This document shows positions 7,042 through 15,522 of a DNA stretch of 36,270 bases, piece after piece. The DNA comes from Candidatus Gastranaerophilales bacterium (GTDB lineage: Bacteria; Cyanobacteriota; Vampirovibrionia; Gastranaerophilales; Gastranaerophilaceae). A model generated the notes under the pieces. It ran no database searches. It worked only from the letters and a program-made list of their open reading frames with translations, and was not told where the DNA came from. Where the stretch lies: positions 1 to 36,270 of the forward strand of contig CALVEI010000017.1 in assembly GCA_944326515.1 (NCBI GenBank), in the 5' to 3' direction. Numbering within the stretch: the first letter of the stretch is position 1; every line of letters starts with the position of its first letter. The position numbers were made by a program, and so were the translations under genes.

Positions 7042-7902
7042 ATGAAAAGCATTAATAAAATAATAAGCATAGCAATCCTAGCACTCTATTTTACAAACAT
7101 AGGCGGTCAATTTTGTTTGGCAAAAACACAATATGCAAAAAAAACAGTTTTAAAAGCAACAATAAAAAAAGAAATCAAAAATAATCAACAAAAAACCAAA
7201 TATGAAAGTGAAATAATAGAAGACGAATTGGCCAAAGAAATAGAAGCACAATCAGTGCAAAAAATTAAATATAAAAAACTGGAAATCAAAGACGACGCAG
7301 TCGCACTATTACCAGTGAACGAAAAACAACCACCCAAAATATACCAAGAAGAAATTCTTAATGATGAGAAAGTTGTAACAAGCAAAGCAAACAAGAAATA
7401 TAAAACAACTGATTACATCAAACAAGTAAAAACAGAAAATGGATCTGAGGTCATTTTAAAACCCATAAAAAGAATATCAACCAAAAGTAAAAAAATAAAA
7501 ATAAAAAAAGACACAGGTGAAGAAGAATACAGAGTTCCATTTCCATCAATAGGCGACAAAGTCGCATTTAAAGTGGTTAAGGATGTTATAAAAGATGGAA
7601 AAACAGTTATTCCTAAGGGGACAATTGTATATGCAAGTGTTGGAGAAGTTGCACCAAGAGCAATGGGCGGAGCACCTGCTGAAATGACTCTAGAAAATTT
7701 TGAAATTAAAGACAAAAACGGAAATATTATTCCGTTAGACGGAGAAATAGCAAGCAGCGGATATTCTCTTTCGTTTTGGATAGGATTGGCAGAGCTTGCA
7801 ACTACACCATTTTTATTCGGTCTTGCTGTTCCTCTACTTAGAGTTTTGCCGGGCGGTCAAGCCGTTTTGTCACCTAAAAAAAATTATGTAGTCTATTACT
7901 AA
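7042..7902 (+). CDS. Exported protein with I-P-K-G-T beta domain, function unknown
   Basis: About 286 residues from the ATG at 7042; an in-frame ATG at 7027 would overlap the previous gene by 11 bp and cannot be excluded. It has a signal peptide (MKSINKIISIAILALYFTNI). A Lys-rich, low-complexity region of about 120 residues follows. The C-terminal domain (about 163-240) has the pattern GDKVAFKVVKDV, IPKGTIVYASVGEV and NGNIIPLDGE. The same layout recurs in the gene at 8642 (ILPAGTIAHGTVKEI ... DGREIPIQGN). This looks like an SH3-like beta fold also seen around VirB10/TrbI-type and other periplasmic proteins, but no family is certain. A hydrophobic stretch near the end (FLFGLAVPLL) may be a membrane segment. 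It lies between the two M48 paralogues. Confidence 0.6.
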   Translation: MKSINKIISIAILALYFTNIGGQFCLAKTQYAKKTVLKATIKKEIKNNQQKTKYESEIIEDELAKEIEAQSVQKIKYKKLEIKDDAVALLPVNEKQPPKIYQEEILNDEKVVTSKANKKYKTTDYIKQVKTENGSEVILKPIKRISTKSKKIKIKKDTGEEEYRVPFPSIGDKVAFKVVKDVIKDGKTVIPKGTIVYASVGEVAPRAMGGAPAEMTLENFEIKDKNGNIIPLDGEIASSGYSLSFWIGLAELATTPFLFGLAVPLLRVLPGGQAVLSPKKNYVVYY

Positions 7903-7917
7903 TACAAAGAGGTAAAA

Positions 7918-8592
7918 ATGAAAAAAATACTTTTATTATTCATAACAATGCTGATGTTCTCACAATTTTGTTTAGCAGATGAACTGAGATTAGACAAAGA
8001 TGCACCTTATCAAAAAAAACTAATGGAAATAGGCTTTAGAATTTTAAACGCTAATCGTGTAGATAAAAGAATAACTTTTTACTACAAAAATGATCAGGAT
8101 GTTAATGCAAAAATTCTAAGCAGATCCAAAAAAGTTTACATATACAAAGGCCTTATACCATTTATTGACAATGACGATGAATTTGCTGCAATTATTGCAC
8201 ATGAAATAGCTCACGGCATTGAATTACATGAAGGACTGGCAAGAAGAATTGCTATGAAGTTAAGACCAATCAAGTATGAACAAAAAGCAGACCAGACAGC
8301 GGTTGATTTGCTTGTAAATTCTGGATACAACCCGTTAGGACTTATTATAATACTGAACAAAATATCAGGAGAACCTTGTTTCGCAAGCAGCCGCAGTAAC
8401 GGAACAAAGAGATTAGCAAACATTTATGAATACATCTACAAAAAATATCCAGCATACCTTGTATATAACGACTACAAAAAGAATATTTATTACCAAAATT
8501 TTCTTCTGACTAGCAAACCAGAAAGAGCAAAAATAAGACAAAAATACCAACAAAACAAATTACTACAAGTTAATAAAAAAGAACCTAAATAA
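7918..8592 (+). CDS. M48-family zinc metallopeptidase, exported
   Basis: A 224-residue protein with signal peptide MKKILLLFITMLMFSQFCLA. The catalytic motif is AAIIAHEIAHGIELHEG (H95, E96, H99) and the third zinc ligand lies in YEQKADQTAVDLL (E121), with D125 of the ExxAD signature. Both are as expected for M48/BepA-like peptidases. Known relatives act in the periplasm on misfolded or misassembled envelope proteins; the substrate here is not known. The ribosome site AGAGG is 15 nt after the previous stop, so it is co-transcribed with the 7042 gene and with the inactive paralogue at 6360. Confidence 0.85.
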   Translation: MKKILLLFITMLMFSQFCLADELRLDKDAPYQKKLMEIGFRILNANRVDKRITFYYKNDQDVNAKILSRSKKVYIYKGLIPFIDNDDEFAAIIAHEIAHGIELHEGLARRIAMKLRPIKYEQKADQTAVDLLVNSGYNPLGLIIILNKISGEPCFASSRSNGTKRLANIYEYIYKKYPAYLVYNDYKKNIYYQNFLLTSKPERAKIRQKYQQNKLLQVNKKEPK

Positions 8593-8641
8593 CATTTGTT
8601 ACATACGTGATTTTCTCTTTTATATGGGATAGACTTTTATT

Positions 8642-9817
8642 ATGAAAAAGATATTTACATACATAATATTATCAATATTCTTTCTTACAAACTCGGGTAT
8701 ATGTACAGCTGTAAAAGCTGAACAGTTACCTGTTACAAACAACCCTCAAGTGCAAGAGCCTTCTTCTGACGAAGTATTTAAGGGAAGAGCAGAGGTAACA
8801 AATAAACTCGAAGAAAAAAACAAAGAACTGTTCACAGGAGAAATTGACCAACTAGAAGCCAAAGATGTCATAAAAATGACAGTTTCTCAAGTTTTAAGCT
8901 CCGGTTATACAGAAGAAGGTGATGAATTTTTTGCTGAAATATCTAGTGAGGTAGAAGGTGAAAAAGGAGTCATACTTCCTGCTGGAACTATTGCTCACGG
9001 CACAGTTAAAGAGATTCAAGGTTCTAAACGTCTTGGAAGAGACGGATGGATAGAAGTAAACTTCGATTACCTCATTACTCCTGATGGAAGAGAAATTCCT
9101 ATTCAAGGAAATATGAGCACAAAACTCAATCCGGTTGTTGGTACATCAAAAACGATAGCAAAAAGCGCAGGTTACACAGCCGTAGGCGGTGTTGTCGGAG
9201 GCTTTTTAGCTCTTAACATGTTTGGTTTACCTGCTGCTATAGTAAGTCAAGGCTATACGTTAGCTGGCGGAGCAGCTGTTGGTGGGGCTGTAGGAATGGG
9301 CATAGCTTTATACAGAAAAGGTAAAGATGTTCTAATCTCTCCTGGTGATGAAATAAGAGTAAAAATAACCAAAGCAGTTGATTTACCTGTGTTTAAAAAA
9401 GAAGCGCTTAAACAAGAAGAATTTGTCTGTGACGGATTAAATATTAAAATAACAAACATAAATTTTGAAGAAGACCCTTTCGGAGAAATGAACACTATCA
9501 CAGTTGCTATTGTTATAACAAACCTCACCGACAAATACTTTACTGGATTTGACATATCGATGGTAAATGATCTTAACGCTTCATTTTATCCATCTGTTTT
9601 TGGTGACACTACGTTAATGTTTTCAAAAATAAAACCTGGAGACAGACTTTCAGGTAGAATATCATTTTCAGTAGATAATATAAAAAGAAAACATTGGCTA
9701 GTTATATATGATAGAATGGAAAGAAAACAAATAGCAAAAATCTCAATAGATAATGCAAAGAGAGATTTAAAAGACAAAAAGAATGCAAAAAAGAAAAAAA
9801 AGAAAAAAGATGCATAA
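8642..9817 (+). CDS. Exported multidomain protein: I-L-P-A-G-T domain, glycine-zipper segment, Ig-like domain
   Basis: A 391-residue protein with signal peptide MKKIFTYIILSIFFLTNSGI. Residues about 66-165 repeat the beta domain of the 7042 gene (ILPAGTIAHGTVKEI, DGREIPIQGN). Residues about 175-225 are Gly/Ala rich (VGGVVGGFLALNMFG, GGAAVGGAVGMGIALY), a glycine-zipper or membrane-inserting segment. Residues about 260-365 look like the DUF4352/telokin-type Ig fold (ITVAIVITNLTDKYF, IKPGDRLSGRISFSVD, WLVIYD). The tail is polylysine. No enzyme motif is present. It begins 49 nt after the M48 gene and may belong to the same operon or have a weak promoter (TTGTTA at 8596, TATATG at 8621). Function unknown; structural envelope role inferred. 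Confidence 0.65.
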   Translation: MKKIFTYIILSIFFLTNSGICTAVKAEQLPVTNNPQVQEPSSDEVFKGRAEVTNKLEEKNKELFTGEIDQLEAKDVIKMTVSQVLSSGYTEEGDEFFAEISSEVEGEKGVILPAGTIAHGTVKEIQGSKRLGRDGWIEVNFDYLITPDGREIPIQGNMSTKLNPVVGTSKTIAKSAGYTAVGGVVGGFLALNMFGLPAAIVSQGYTLAGGAAVGGAVGMGIALYRKGKDVLISPGDEIRVKITKAVDLPVFKKEALKQEEFVCDGLNIKITNINFEEDPFGEMNTITVAIVITNLTDKYFTGFDISMVNDLNASFYPSVFGDTTLMFSKIKPGDRLSGRISFSVDNIKRKHWLVIYDRMERKQIAKISIDNAKRDLKDKKNAKKKKKKKDA

Positions 9818-9868
9818 AAAATAAAAAATTGGGTATTATTAAAAAAGAAGCAAAAAAAGGATTATAAG

Positions 9869-10492
9869 ATGACAAAGCAAAACGCATTCACATTGGCAGA
9901 AGTTCTGATCACATTAACTATAATAGGAGTAATAGCAGCACTAACCATCCCTCCACTTATGTTTACGACAGACGAAAAACAAGCAATTGTAGGATTAAAA
10001 AAAGCAATGACAACTCTTGACCAAGCAGTTGATTTGGCTAGAACAGAACCAAAGTTCCAGCCTAACCCTAGATGCTACATCGACAATGAAGGTGGAACAG
10101 ACGTAACAACGGACTGCGAAGAGTTGTTCAAATACATGAAAAACGTAATACAAGTCCAAAAATATTGTGATGGAAATCCTGTAGATGGTGGGTGTATGGC
10201 AGAATATGCAAAAGTAGATAGCTGTGAAGGTTGGGCTGATGTTGAAAAGAAAAAAGCTTTTATAACAACAGGCGGTATGAGCTTCTTTGAATACTCAAAA
10301 GCACAAGGAGCTTCTATAGTTGGTGTAGATACTAATGGGCCTAAAGGACCTAACAAATGGGGATTTGATGTATTTTCTTTAGAGCTGACAGGCAACAAAA
10401 GTACAATGCAAACTTACCAACCTGGCGGTTGTGAATTTGCAGAAAATGGTGGTAAAACTGGTTCCGAATTGCTTCAAGAAAGTGACGAATAG
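9869..10492 (+). CDS. Type IV pilin-like / type II secretion pseudopilin
   Basis: A 207-residue protein with the prepilin signature near its N-terminus: MTKQNA followed by FTLAEVLITLTIIGVIAALT, giving cleavage before Phe7 by PilD, and Glu at mature position +5. The residue before Phe is Ala rather than Gly, as often in this lineage. The C-terminal domain has several Cys (YCDGNPVDGGC, DSCEGW, GGCEFAENGG) that could form disulfides, and a DTNGPKGPNKWGFDVF motif common to pseudopilins of this group. It follows the 8642 gene by 51 nt without a terminator; AAGGA precedes the ATG. Its 3' end overlaps the convergent TIGR02757 gene by 19 bp. The substrate or filament it belongs to is not visible here. 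Confidence 0.85.
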   Translation: MTKQNAFTLAEVLITLTIIGVIAALTIPPLMFTTDEKQAIVGLKKAMTTLDQAVDLARTEPKFQPNPRCYIDNEGGTDVTTDCEELFKYMKNVIQVQKYCDGNPVDGGCMAEYAKVDSCEGWADVEKKKAFITTGGMSFFEYSKAQGASIVGVDTNGPKGPNKWGFDVFSLELTGNKSTMQTYQPGGCEFAENGGKTGSELLQESDE

Positions 10493-11244
10493 GAAACCCC
10501 ATAACCAAACATTGCAAAATCATATTTAACAGGATCTGACGGGTCAAACTTTTTAAGTTGCCCCGTTAATTCTATAACAGCCAAATAATCATTCTGATTT
10601 CTAGACAATAAACCTAATTGACGAGATATTTTAGCAACATGCACATCTAAAGGGATAAGCAATTCAGACTTTGGCATAAATGCCCATACGCCTAAATCTA
10701 CAGAACTTTTCCTAACCATCCAACGTAAAAACATATTCAGTCTTTTACAAGCGCTCTTTTTTGAAGGATTAGGCAAAAGATGATAAAAACCTTTTGTAAC
10801 AGGCAAAGTTACATTTGAATAAAAATAATCAACTACAACTTGCAACATAGCACCAACATCTTTAGATTGCTCCCAACCGTAGGCAAATAAAGCTTCTAAA
10901 GAACGTCCTTCATTGTATAACTTTTTTAAAATTATAATAATTTGCTTTAAATCAATCCCAACAGAAAACCTGTAATCAATATCATCAACTACAGTAGAAT
11001 TTTCATCAAAATTAACGACAAATTCGTATGGTTTATCCCCCATTCTCTCAAATAAAATATTTAATTTAGAAATAAACGCCTCTCTTTTACCATATGCAAA
11101 AACAGAAGCAATAAAAGCAGCAATCTCTATATCTTCTTTTTTTTGATATCTATGAGGAAACTGAACAGGATCATCTCCTATAAAAGCAGGGACTTCATAA
11201 GTTTTAACCAAATCATCCAAATATTCTTTAATTGCAACAACCAT
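10474..11244 (-). CDS. TIGR02757/DUF2400 family protein
   Basis: A 256-residue protein that matches the TIGR02757 (DUF2400) family along its length: DDPVQFPHRYQKKEDIEIAAF near residue 24, FAYGKREAFISKL, then FLRWMVRKSSVDLGVW, IPLDVHVAKISRQLGL, and the closing DPSDPVKYDFAMFGYGV. The family is helical with a helix-hairpin-helix/DNA-glycosylase-like look, but its biochemical role is not established. It is 3 nt downstream of tadA and probably co-transcribed with it. The ATG at 11242-11244 overlaps no other gene. The 3' end overlaps the pseudopilin gene by 19 bp. Confidence 0.85.
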   Translation of the reverse strand: MVVAIKEYLDDLVKTYEVPAFIGDDPVQFPHRYQKKEDIEIAAFIASVFAYGKREAFISKLNILFERMGDKPYEFVVNFDENSTVVDDIDYRFSVGIDLKQIIIILKKLYNEGRSLEALFAYGWEQSKDVGAMLQVVVDYFYSNVTLPVTKGFYHLLPNPSKKSACKRLNMFLRWMVRKSSVDLGVWAFMPKSELLIPLDVHVAKISRQLGLLSRNQNDYLAVIELTGQLKKFDPSDPVKYDFAMFGYGVSYSSLS

Positions 11245-11247
11245 AAA

Positions 11248-11682
11248 TTACTTTCTCATGTTTCTAAAATAAGTACTCAAAAGCTCATCACATTCTTGTT
11301 CTAATATTCCACCTTTAAAAGACAATCCAGAACTACACTTTTTAACAAGCTCAGGCATAGTTGTAAATGCACCATATAAAGAATCAAAAGACCCAAAGTA
11401 CAAATTATCTATTCGAGACTGCAATATAGCCCATGCACACATTGGACAAGGCTCTAGTGTAACATACATATCGCAACCATTTAATCTCCAAGTACCAAGC
11501 TTTTGAGACGCTTCTTTTAACACTAACATCTCGGCATGAGCAGTTACATCATTATTTTTTTCTTTTTGATTATGCAAGCAAGAAATAACTTCTCCATTCT
11601 TAACAATAACAGCCCCTACAGGTATGTCATCACCTGACAAACGAGCCATTTCCAAAGCTTTTTGCATAAATTTGACGTCCAT
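11248..11682 (-). CDS. tadA: tRNA-specific adenosine deaminase TadA
   Basis: A 144-residue cytidine-deaminase-fold enzyme that converts A34 to inosine in tRNA-Arg(ACG). The zinc site is HAE (H49, E51) and PCPMC (C79, C82), and IPVGAVIV precedes it as in TadA. Length is normal for the family. ATG at 11680-11682. It is the first gene of a two-gene unit with the TIGR02757 gene. No tRNA-Arg is in the window. Confidence 0.95.
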   Translation of the reverse strand: MDVKFMQKALEMARLSGDDIPVGAVIVKNGEVISCLHNQKEKNNDVTAHAEMLVLKEASQKLGTWRLNGCDMYVTLEPCPMCAWAILQSRIDNLYFGSFDSLYGAFTTMPELVKKCSSGLSFKGGILEQECDELLSTYFRNMRK

Positions 11683-11760
11683 AACAGCAACATATTATTA
11701 CAAAATATTACAAAAAATCATTTTTTTTTAATAAAAATTTAATATTTCTTAATAAAAGGC

Positions 11761-11797
11761 TTGCATTAATATATACTCGATGATATATTGAGTATAT
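11761..11797 (+). promoter_or_regulatory. Extended -10 promoter inside an inverted repeat, sigma factor gene
   Basis: TTGCAT (11761-11766), 17-nt spacer and TATATT (11784-11789), with TG one base before it (11781-11782), give an extended -10 promoter. The inverted repeat ATATACTC (11771-11778) / GAGTATAT (11790-11797) with an 11-nt spacer encloses the -10 box. Transcription would start near 11796, leaving a leader of about 120 nt. Confidence 0.55.
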
Positions 11798-11918
11798 ACA
11801 TAAGTTTTGTGTTTAGTTAGTAAGTCTATAAGCCAAACGACAAGCGGCAGATATAGTTATCTTTGCTGTGTATTTATAATGCAAAAATTAGGATATTTAA
11901 TAAATTAGGAGTATGTGT

Positions 11919-12839
11919 ATGTCTAAAAACTTCGTCTCATCAAAAGCAGCCTCAACCAAACCAAATGAAAACAACATTATGCCACAATCAGGTGATGAAA
12001 CATTAAATCAATACATAAGAAAAATTTCATCACTAAAAATTCTTTCGGCAGAAGAAGAAAAAGAAACAGCCAAAATTGCAAAAGAAGGAAATGAACAAGA
12101 AGCATTAAAAGCAAAACAAAAACTTGTACAAGCAAACCTAAAACTTGTTGTTAACATTGCAAGAAAAACAGTACAAGTATCACATCTGCCAATGGTTGAT
12201 TTAATACAAGAAGGCAATCTTGGTTTGATGGTGGCAGTAGAAAAATTTGATTACAAACTCGGATATCGTTTTTCAACTTATGCAGCTTGGTGGATAAAAC
12301 AAGCAATTTTTAAAGCAATATCAGAACAATCACACTGCGTAAAAATCCCTGTTTATATACAAGAAACACTTTCTAAATTTTCAAAAATAAAAACATCACT
12401 TGAACAAAAATACAACACACAAGTTAAAACAGAGGATGTAGCAAAACAAATGAACATATCAGCAGAAAAAATAGATACATTCTTGGGCGCATATACAAAA
12501 TCCATTTCAATGGATTCTGCATACGAATTAAATACAGGAAGCGAAGTTACACTCTCTGACATTATAGAAGACACAACAGTGTCAGTTTACGGCAACGCTG
12601 AGTACGAAAACCTTAAAAAAGATATAGAAACAGTTGTTTCTCAACTTAAAGAAAGAGAACAAGCCGTTGTAAGAATGAGATTCGGACTCAATGAGTTTGG
12701 AAAAAAAACACTTGAAGAAATAGGCAAACTCTATGGTGTAACAAAAGAATGCATACGCCAAACAGAAAACAGAGCAATTAAAAAACTAAGAGAAATGACA
12801 GACACCAATGTCCTTCTTTCAGCTTATCTCACTGAATAG
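11919..12839 (+). CDS. Group 2 RpoD-like sigma-70 factor
   Basis: A 306-residue sigma factor. Region 1.2 begins with [12 protein letters not shown]; region 2 reads KLVVNIARK ... [19 protein letters not shown] and [15 protein letters not shown], the classical -10 recognition and melting helix; region 3 follows. Region 4 reads [15 protein letters not shown] ... [19 protein letters not shown], the -35 recognition helix. Region 1.1 is absent and the protein is short, so it is more like the non-essential group 2 sigma factors of cyanobacteria than the housekeeping SigA. The ATG at 11919 is favoured because AGGAG (11907-11911) is 7 nt upstream; the ATG at 11913 would be only 1 nt from it. It is transcribed alone and ends 6 bp from the convergent HicB-like gene. 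Confidence 0.9.
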   Translation: MSKNFVSSKAASTKPNENNIMPQSGDETLNQYIRKISSLKILSAEEEKETAKIAKEGNEQEALKAKQKLVQANLKLVVNIARKTVQVSHLPMVDLIQEGNLGLMVAVEKFDYKLGYRFSTYAAWWIKQAIFKAISEQSHCVKIPVYIQETLSKFSKIKTSLEQKYNTQVKTEDVAKQMNISAEKIDTFLGAYTKSISMDSAYELNTGSEVTLSDIIEDTTVSVYGNAEYENLKKDIETVVSQLKEREQAVVRMRFGLNEFGKKTLEEIGKLYGVTKECIRQTENRAIKKLREMTDTNVLLSAYLTE

Positions 12840-12845
12840 TTAGTA

Positions 12846-13115
12846 TTAAGGGCAAATGCTTTCCCAATCTATACCGTCGTCATCGTCTTCGCCAGGTTCA
12901 GGAATTCTTTCTCCATCTTCTAACATTATTTGAAGCATAAGCTTTAACTGATTTTTATAATTAGCCAAAGCAATTTCCCTAGTCTTTGCACAATATGCAA
13001 AGCTGGGGAATTCCTTTATTTCAATATAATGATAAGGATTTCCATTAAAGTCCAGGTCTGTGCCTTCTATTAAAGTCCAATCCAAATTTAAATAATACTC
13101 TAAATCTTTATCCAT
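12846..13115 (-). CDS. HicB-like protein (orphan antitoxin-like)
   Basis: An 89-residue protein with the HicB partial RNase H-like pattern: PYHYIEIKEFPSFAYCAKTREIALANY, then LKLMLQIMLEDGERIPEP. The C-terminus is acidic (GEDDDDGIDWESICP) and has no helix-turn-helix or ribbon DNA-binding domain. There is no HicA-like gene beside it: the upstream gene is the GerMN protein, which overlaps its start by 8 bp, and the downstream neighbour is a sigma factor on the other strand. It is thus an orphan. It may have been recruited to another role. ATG at 13113-13115. Confidence 0.6.
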   Translation of the reverse strand: MDKDLEYYLNLDWTLIEGTDLDFNGNPYHYIEIKEFPSFAYCAKTREIALANYKNQLKLMLQIMLEDGERIPEPGEDDDDGIDWESICP

Positions 13116-13728
13116 CTAATGAATTCTCGCTCAACGGTTGTGATATCATTATGCCTTCTCCGCCCAACACTTCTGCTTGTTTCCCGTCTATGTACAAATA
13201 AATCGGTTTGTTGCTTGGGTTGTTAGCCAGTGCTGTTCTAATAACCTGTTTTAATCTACTGTACAAGCTATCGGCACCACCACCTGTTTGAATATTACCA
13301 GAAATATCAATTATAACTTTTTTGTTGCCTTCAACGACACCCAAAATTTGAACACTTTTTGGTACTTCAGAATAAACACCAAGTTTTTTTTCATATTCAG
13401 ATGGTCCAGCTACCAATTGACTTAAGGCAAATTTTAATTTTGATTTTCCAGCTGGGACTTCTCTTTGAACTTTTTTGAAAACGCCAGTATCATTCTTATC
13501 CATACCTAAGAAATATACAGTAACATAAGTTTTTGGAGCCGTTTTTTCTTTTGTTTTAGTGGCAGATTTTTTGACAGGTTCAGCTTTTTGAGGTGGTTCA
13601 ACTACCTGCTCTTCTGCAACCAACTTTTTCTCAACCTTTACGTGAGGCGTATCAAAAAAATTAGTTTTTACATAGAAAAATGCCAACACAGCAAGGGTAA
13701 GTATTACTAATTTTGACCAGAATCCCAT
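13108..13728 (-). CDS. GerMN-domain membrane-anchored protein
   Basis: About 206 residues from the ATG at 13726-13728; a GTG at 13752 is in frame, but TTGGAG lies 9 nt before the ATG. An N-terminal anchor (MGFWSKLVILTLAVLAFFYV) is followed by a Lys/Pro/Thr-rich linker. The GerMN domain is at about residues 80-190: VTVYFLGMD, REVPAGKSKLKFALSQLVAGP, VIIDISGN, YSRLKQVIRTAL and PIYLYIDGKQAEVLGGEG. GerMN is known in spore and envelope proteins and is thought to bind cell-wall components; non-sporulating bacteria carry it too. It follows the DUF2993 gene closely and overlaps the HicB-like gene by 8 bp, so it belongs to the tail of the translation operon. Confidence 0.8.
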   Translation of the reverse strand: MGFWSKLVILTLAVLAFFYVKTNFFDTPHVKVEKKLVAEEQVVEPPQKAEPVKKSATKTKEKTAPKTYVTVYFLGMDKNDTGVFKKVQREVPAGKSKLKFALSQLVAGPSEYEKKLGVYSEVPKSVQILGVVEGNKKVIIDISGNIQTGGGADSLYSRLKQVIRTALANNPSNKPIYLYIDGKQAEVLGGEGIMISQPLSENSLDG

Positions 13729-13761
13729 TATATTCAGCTCCAAATAATTCACTCATAAACT

Positions 13762-14634
13762 TTAATTATTATAATAGTTTTTTGGCACAATAACCAGCCC
13801 TTTTATAATAATTCTATCATTTATTATAGCAACATCCTTAAGTTTAATGATACTTTTAGAATTGTTCAAAACATTAGCATTAAAGGCAAGAGGATTTAGC
13901 TTGTTTAGAATAGGAAGCAATCCATTTACATTAAAAGCTGAATGACCGCTCATTGTTTCTATATCAGTAAACTCAATATTACCGTCTTGAGCAATTATCC
14001 CCATTTTTATAGAAGCTTTTTTAGGTTCACGCATAGCTAAAGGCGCCATATATCTGACAGTAACTATGAGTTTGTTATCTTTAATTTCTGCTTTAGGGTC
14101 AAAAACTTTCAAAACAGAAACGTTTCCAAAGTTCACATTCAATGAATTTAACAATCTTGTATACTCAGGAGTGTTCATCATCTTTTGCAAGTCATTTGAA
14201 GTAATTTCAGCTCTAAAACCAAGCAAAAAGTTTTCTGCAGTTAAAACTTCACTGTTCTTATAAACAAAACGGTTATATCCGCACAAAGATTGACCACTAA
14301 CATTAGACAAATACAATCCGTCAATAATAGCAGAATCAGAATAAGCATCTATGCTCTTAAATTTACCTTCAAGCATACTCATTGCACCAAAAGGCGTTAT
14401 ATCTACTTTAAAATTAGCTGACAAGGCTTTATTCATTTGTCGTCTTACTTGAGATTCCAATGTTGTAGAAACAAGATAATTCATACCTGAATACTTACTC
14501 AAAGCAGCAGAAATAGGACCGTTAACAACAGGTGTTGCAGGGCACATGTTCAAAGCTTCTGTTGTAGAAGCTTCAGCAAATACAGGCATAGCTGATAATA
14601 ATAACAAAGTTAACATATATTTTATTTTATTCAT
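13762..14634 (-). CDS. DUF2993 (LmeA-type) exported lipid-binding-like protein
   Basis: A 290-residue protein with a signal peptide (MNKIKYMLTLLLLSAMPVFA). The body matches DUF2993: VDITPFGAMSMLEGKFKSIDA, an early segment of the fold, then GFRAEITSNDLQKMMN, VTVRYMAPLAMREPKKASIKM and the C-terminal IIIKGLVIVP. Relatives are predicted periplasmic lipid- or glycolipid-binding proteins (LmeA of mycobacteria acts in mannolipid metabolism); the ligand here is unknown. It lies 12 nt after truB and 33 nt before the GerMN gene, on the same strand. Confidence 0.75.
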   Translation of the reverse strand: MNKIKYMLTLLLLSAMPVFAEASTTEALNMCPATPVVNGPISAALSKYSGMNYLVSTTLESQVRRQMNKALSANFKVDITPFGAMSMLEGKFKSIDAYSDSAIIDGLYLSNVSGQSLCGYNRFVYKNSEVLTAENFLLGFRAEITSNDLQKMMNTPEYTRLLNSLNVNFGNVSVLKVFDPKAEIKDNKLIVTVRYMAPLAMREPKKASIKMGIIAQDGNIEFTDIETMSGHSAFNVNGLLPILNKLNPLAFNANVLNNSKSIIKLKDVAIINDRIIIKGLVIVPKNYYNN

Positions 14635-14646
14635 AAAATTCCCCTT

Positions 14647-15507
14647 TTATATAAATACTTTTTTAGTAACTAACTTATCAATTTGTTTTTGAGCTAATGC
14701 ACACAAATTACTTTTAAAGACTAAACAAACAAACTCATCTTGCTCAAACAATTCACAAAGCAAACTCTGACCGTGCTGAACTTTGTCCATTTGTTCTTCT
14801 GATAACTCGTACTGTTTGTAAGATAAAACATCAATAGGATTTATCAAAAAACTTTTAACAACATCAGCATCAGAGATACTATCCAATTGAACAGAATTAT
14901 CTAACGTAAACAGACCGGATTTTGTCCGTGTTAAAGCTGTCATCACTGCTCCTGAACCAAGATTTTGCCCTAAATCATTAACAATAGAACGAATATAAGT
15001 TCCCTTTGAACATTCAATTTCTATCTTAGCAGTCTGTAAAGACTCATTAAAATTAATTAGTTGAATCTTATTTATAACAATTTTGCGTTTTGGAATATCA
15101 TCAGGGATAATACCTTCTCTGGCAAGTTCATATAATCTTTTGCCGTTATAATGAACAGCCGAATAAGCAGGAGGAATCTGCTCAATCTCTCCTTCAAAAA
15201 AAGTTAAAGCTTGAATAACCTGCTCTTTTACAACTTTTTTATCAGAAAACTTTTCAACAACGCCTTCTATATCATAAGTATCAGAAACTTTGCCAAACTC
15301 AAGCTCAGCGATATAAGCCTTATCTTCTTTTAAATATTCTATCAAGCGAGTAGCTTTACCCAAAGCAATAGGCAAAACGCCTTCTGCCAATGGGTCCAAA
15401 GTACCGGTATGCCCAATTTGTTTAAATTTAGAGACACGACGCAACCTTGCGACAACATCGTGCGAAGTTAAACCTTTAGGCTTATAAATATTCAAAAAAC
15501 CAAACAT
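14647..15507 (-). CDS. truB: tRNA pseudouridine(55) synthase TruB
   Basis: A 286-residue enzyme that makes pseudouridine 55 in the T-loop of tRNAs. The N-terminus is MFGFLNIYKPKGLTSHDVV. The catalytic aspartate is D38 in GHTGTLDPLAEGVLP, and KAYIAELEFG and GTYIRSIVNDLG, all usual for TruB, follow. The C-terminal part is shorter and weakly conserved. It lies in the order infB-rbfA-truB and begins 15 nt after rbfA. Confidence 0.97.
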   Translation of the reverse strand: MFGFLNIYKPKGLTSHDVVARLRRVSKFKQIGHTGTLDPLAEGVLPIALGKATRLIEYLKEDKAYIAELEFGKVSDTYDIEGVVEKFSDKKVVKEQVIQALTFFEGEIEQIPPAYSAVHYNGKRLYELAREGIIPDDIPKRKIVINKIQLINFNESLQTAKIEIECSKGTYIRSIVNDLGQNLGSGAVMTALTRTKSGLFTLDNSVQLDSISDADVVKSFLINPIDVLSYKQYELSEEQMDKVQHGQSLLCELFEQDEFVCLVFKSNLCALAQKQIDKLVTKKVFI

Positions 15508-15522
15508 AATTACACCGATTAA

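Noticed and set aside
12840-13115. Complete HicAB module
   Set aside because: No HicA-like frame is present on either strand beside the HicB-like gene.
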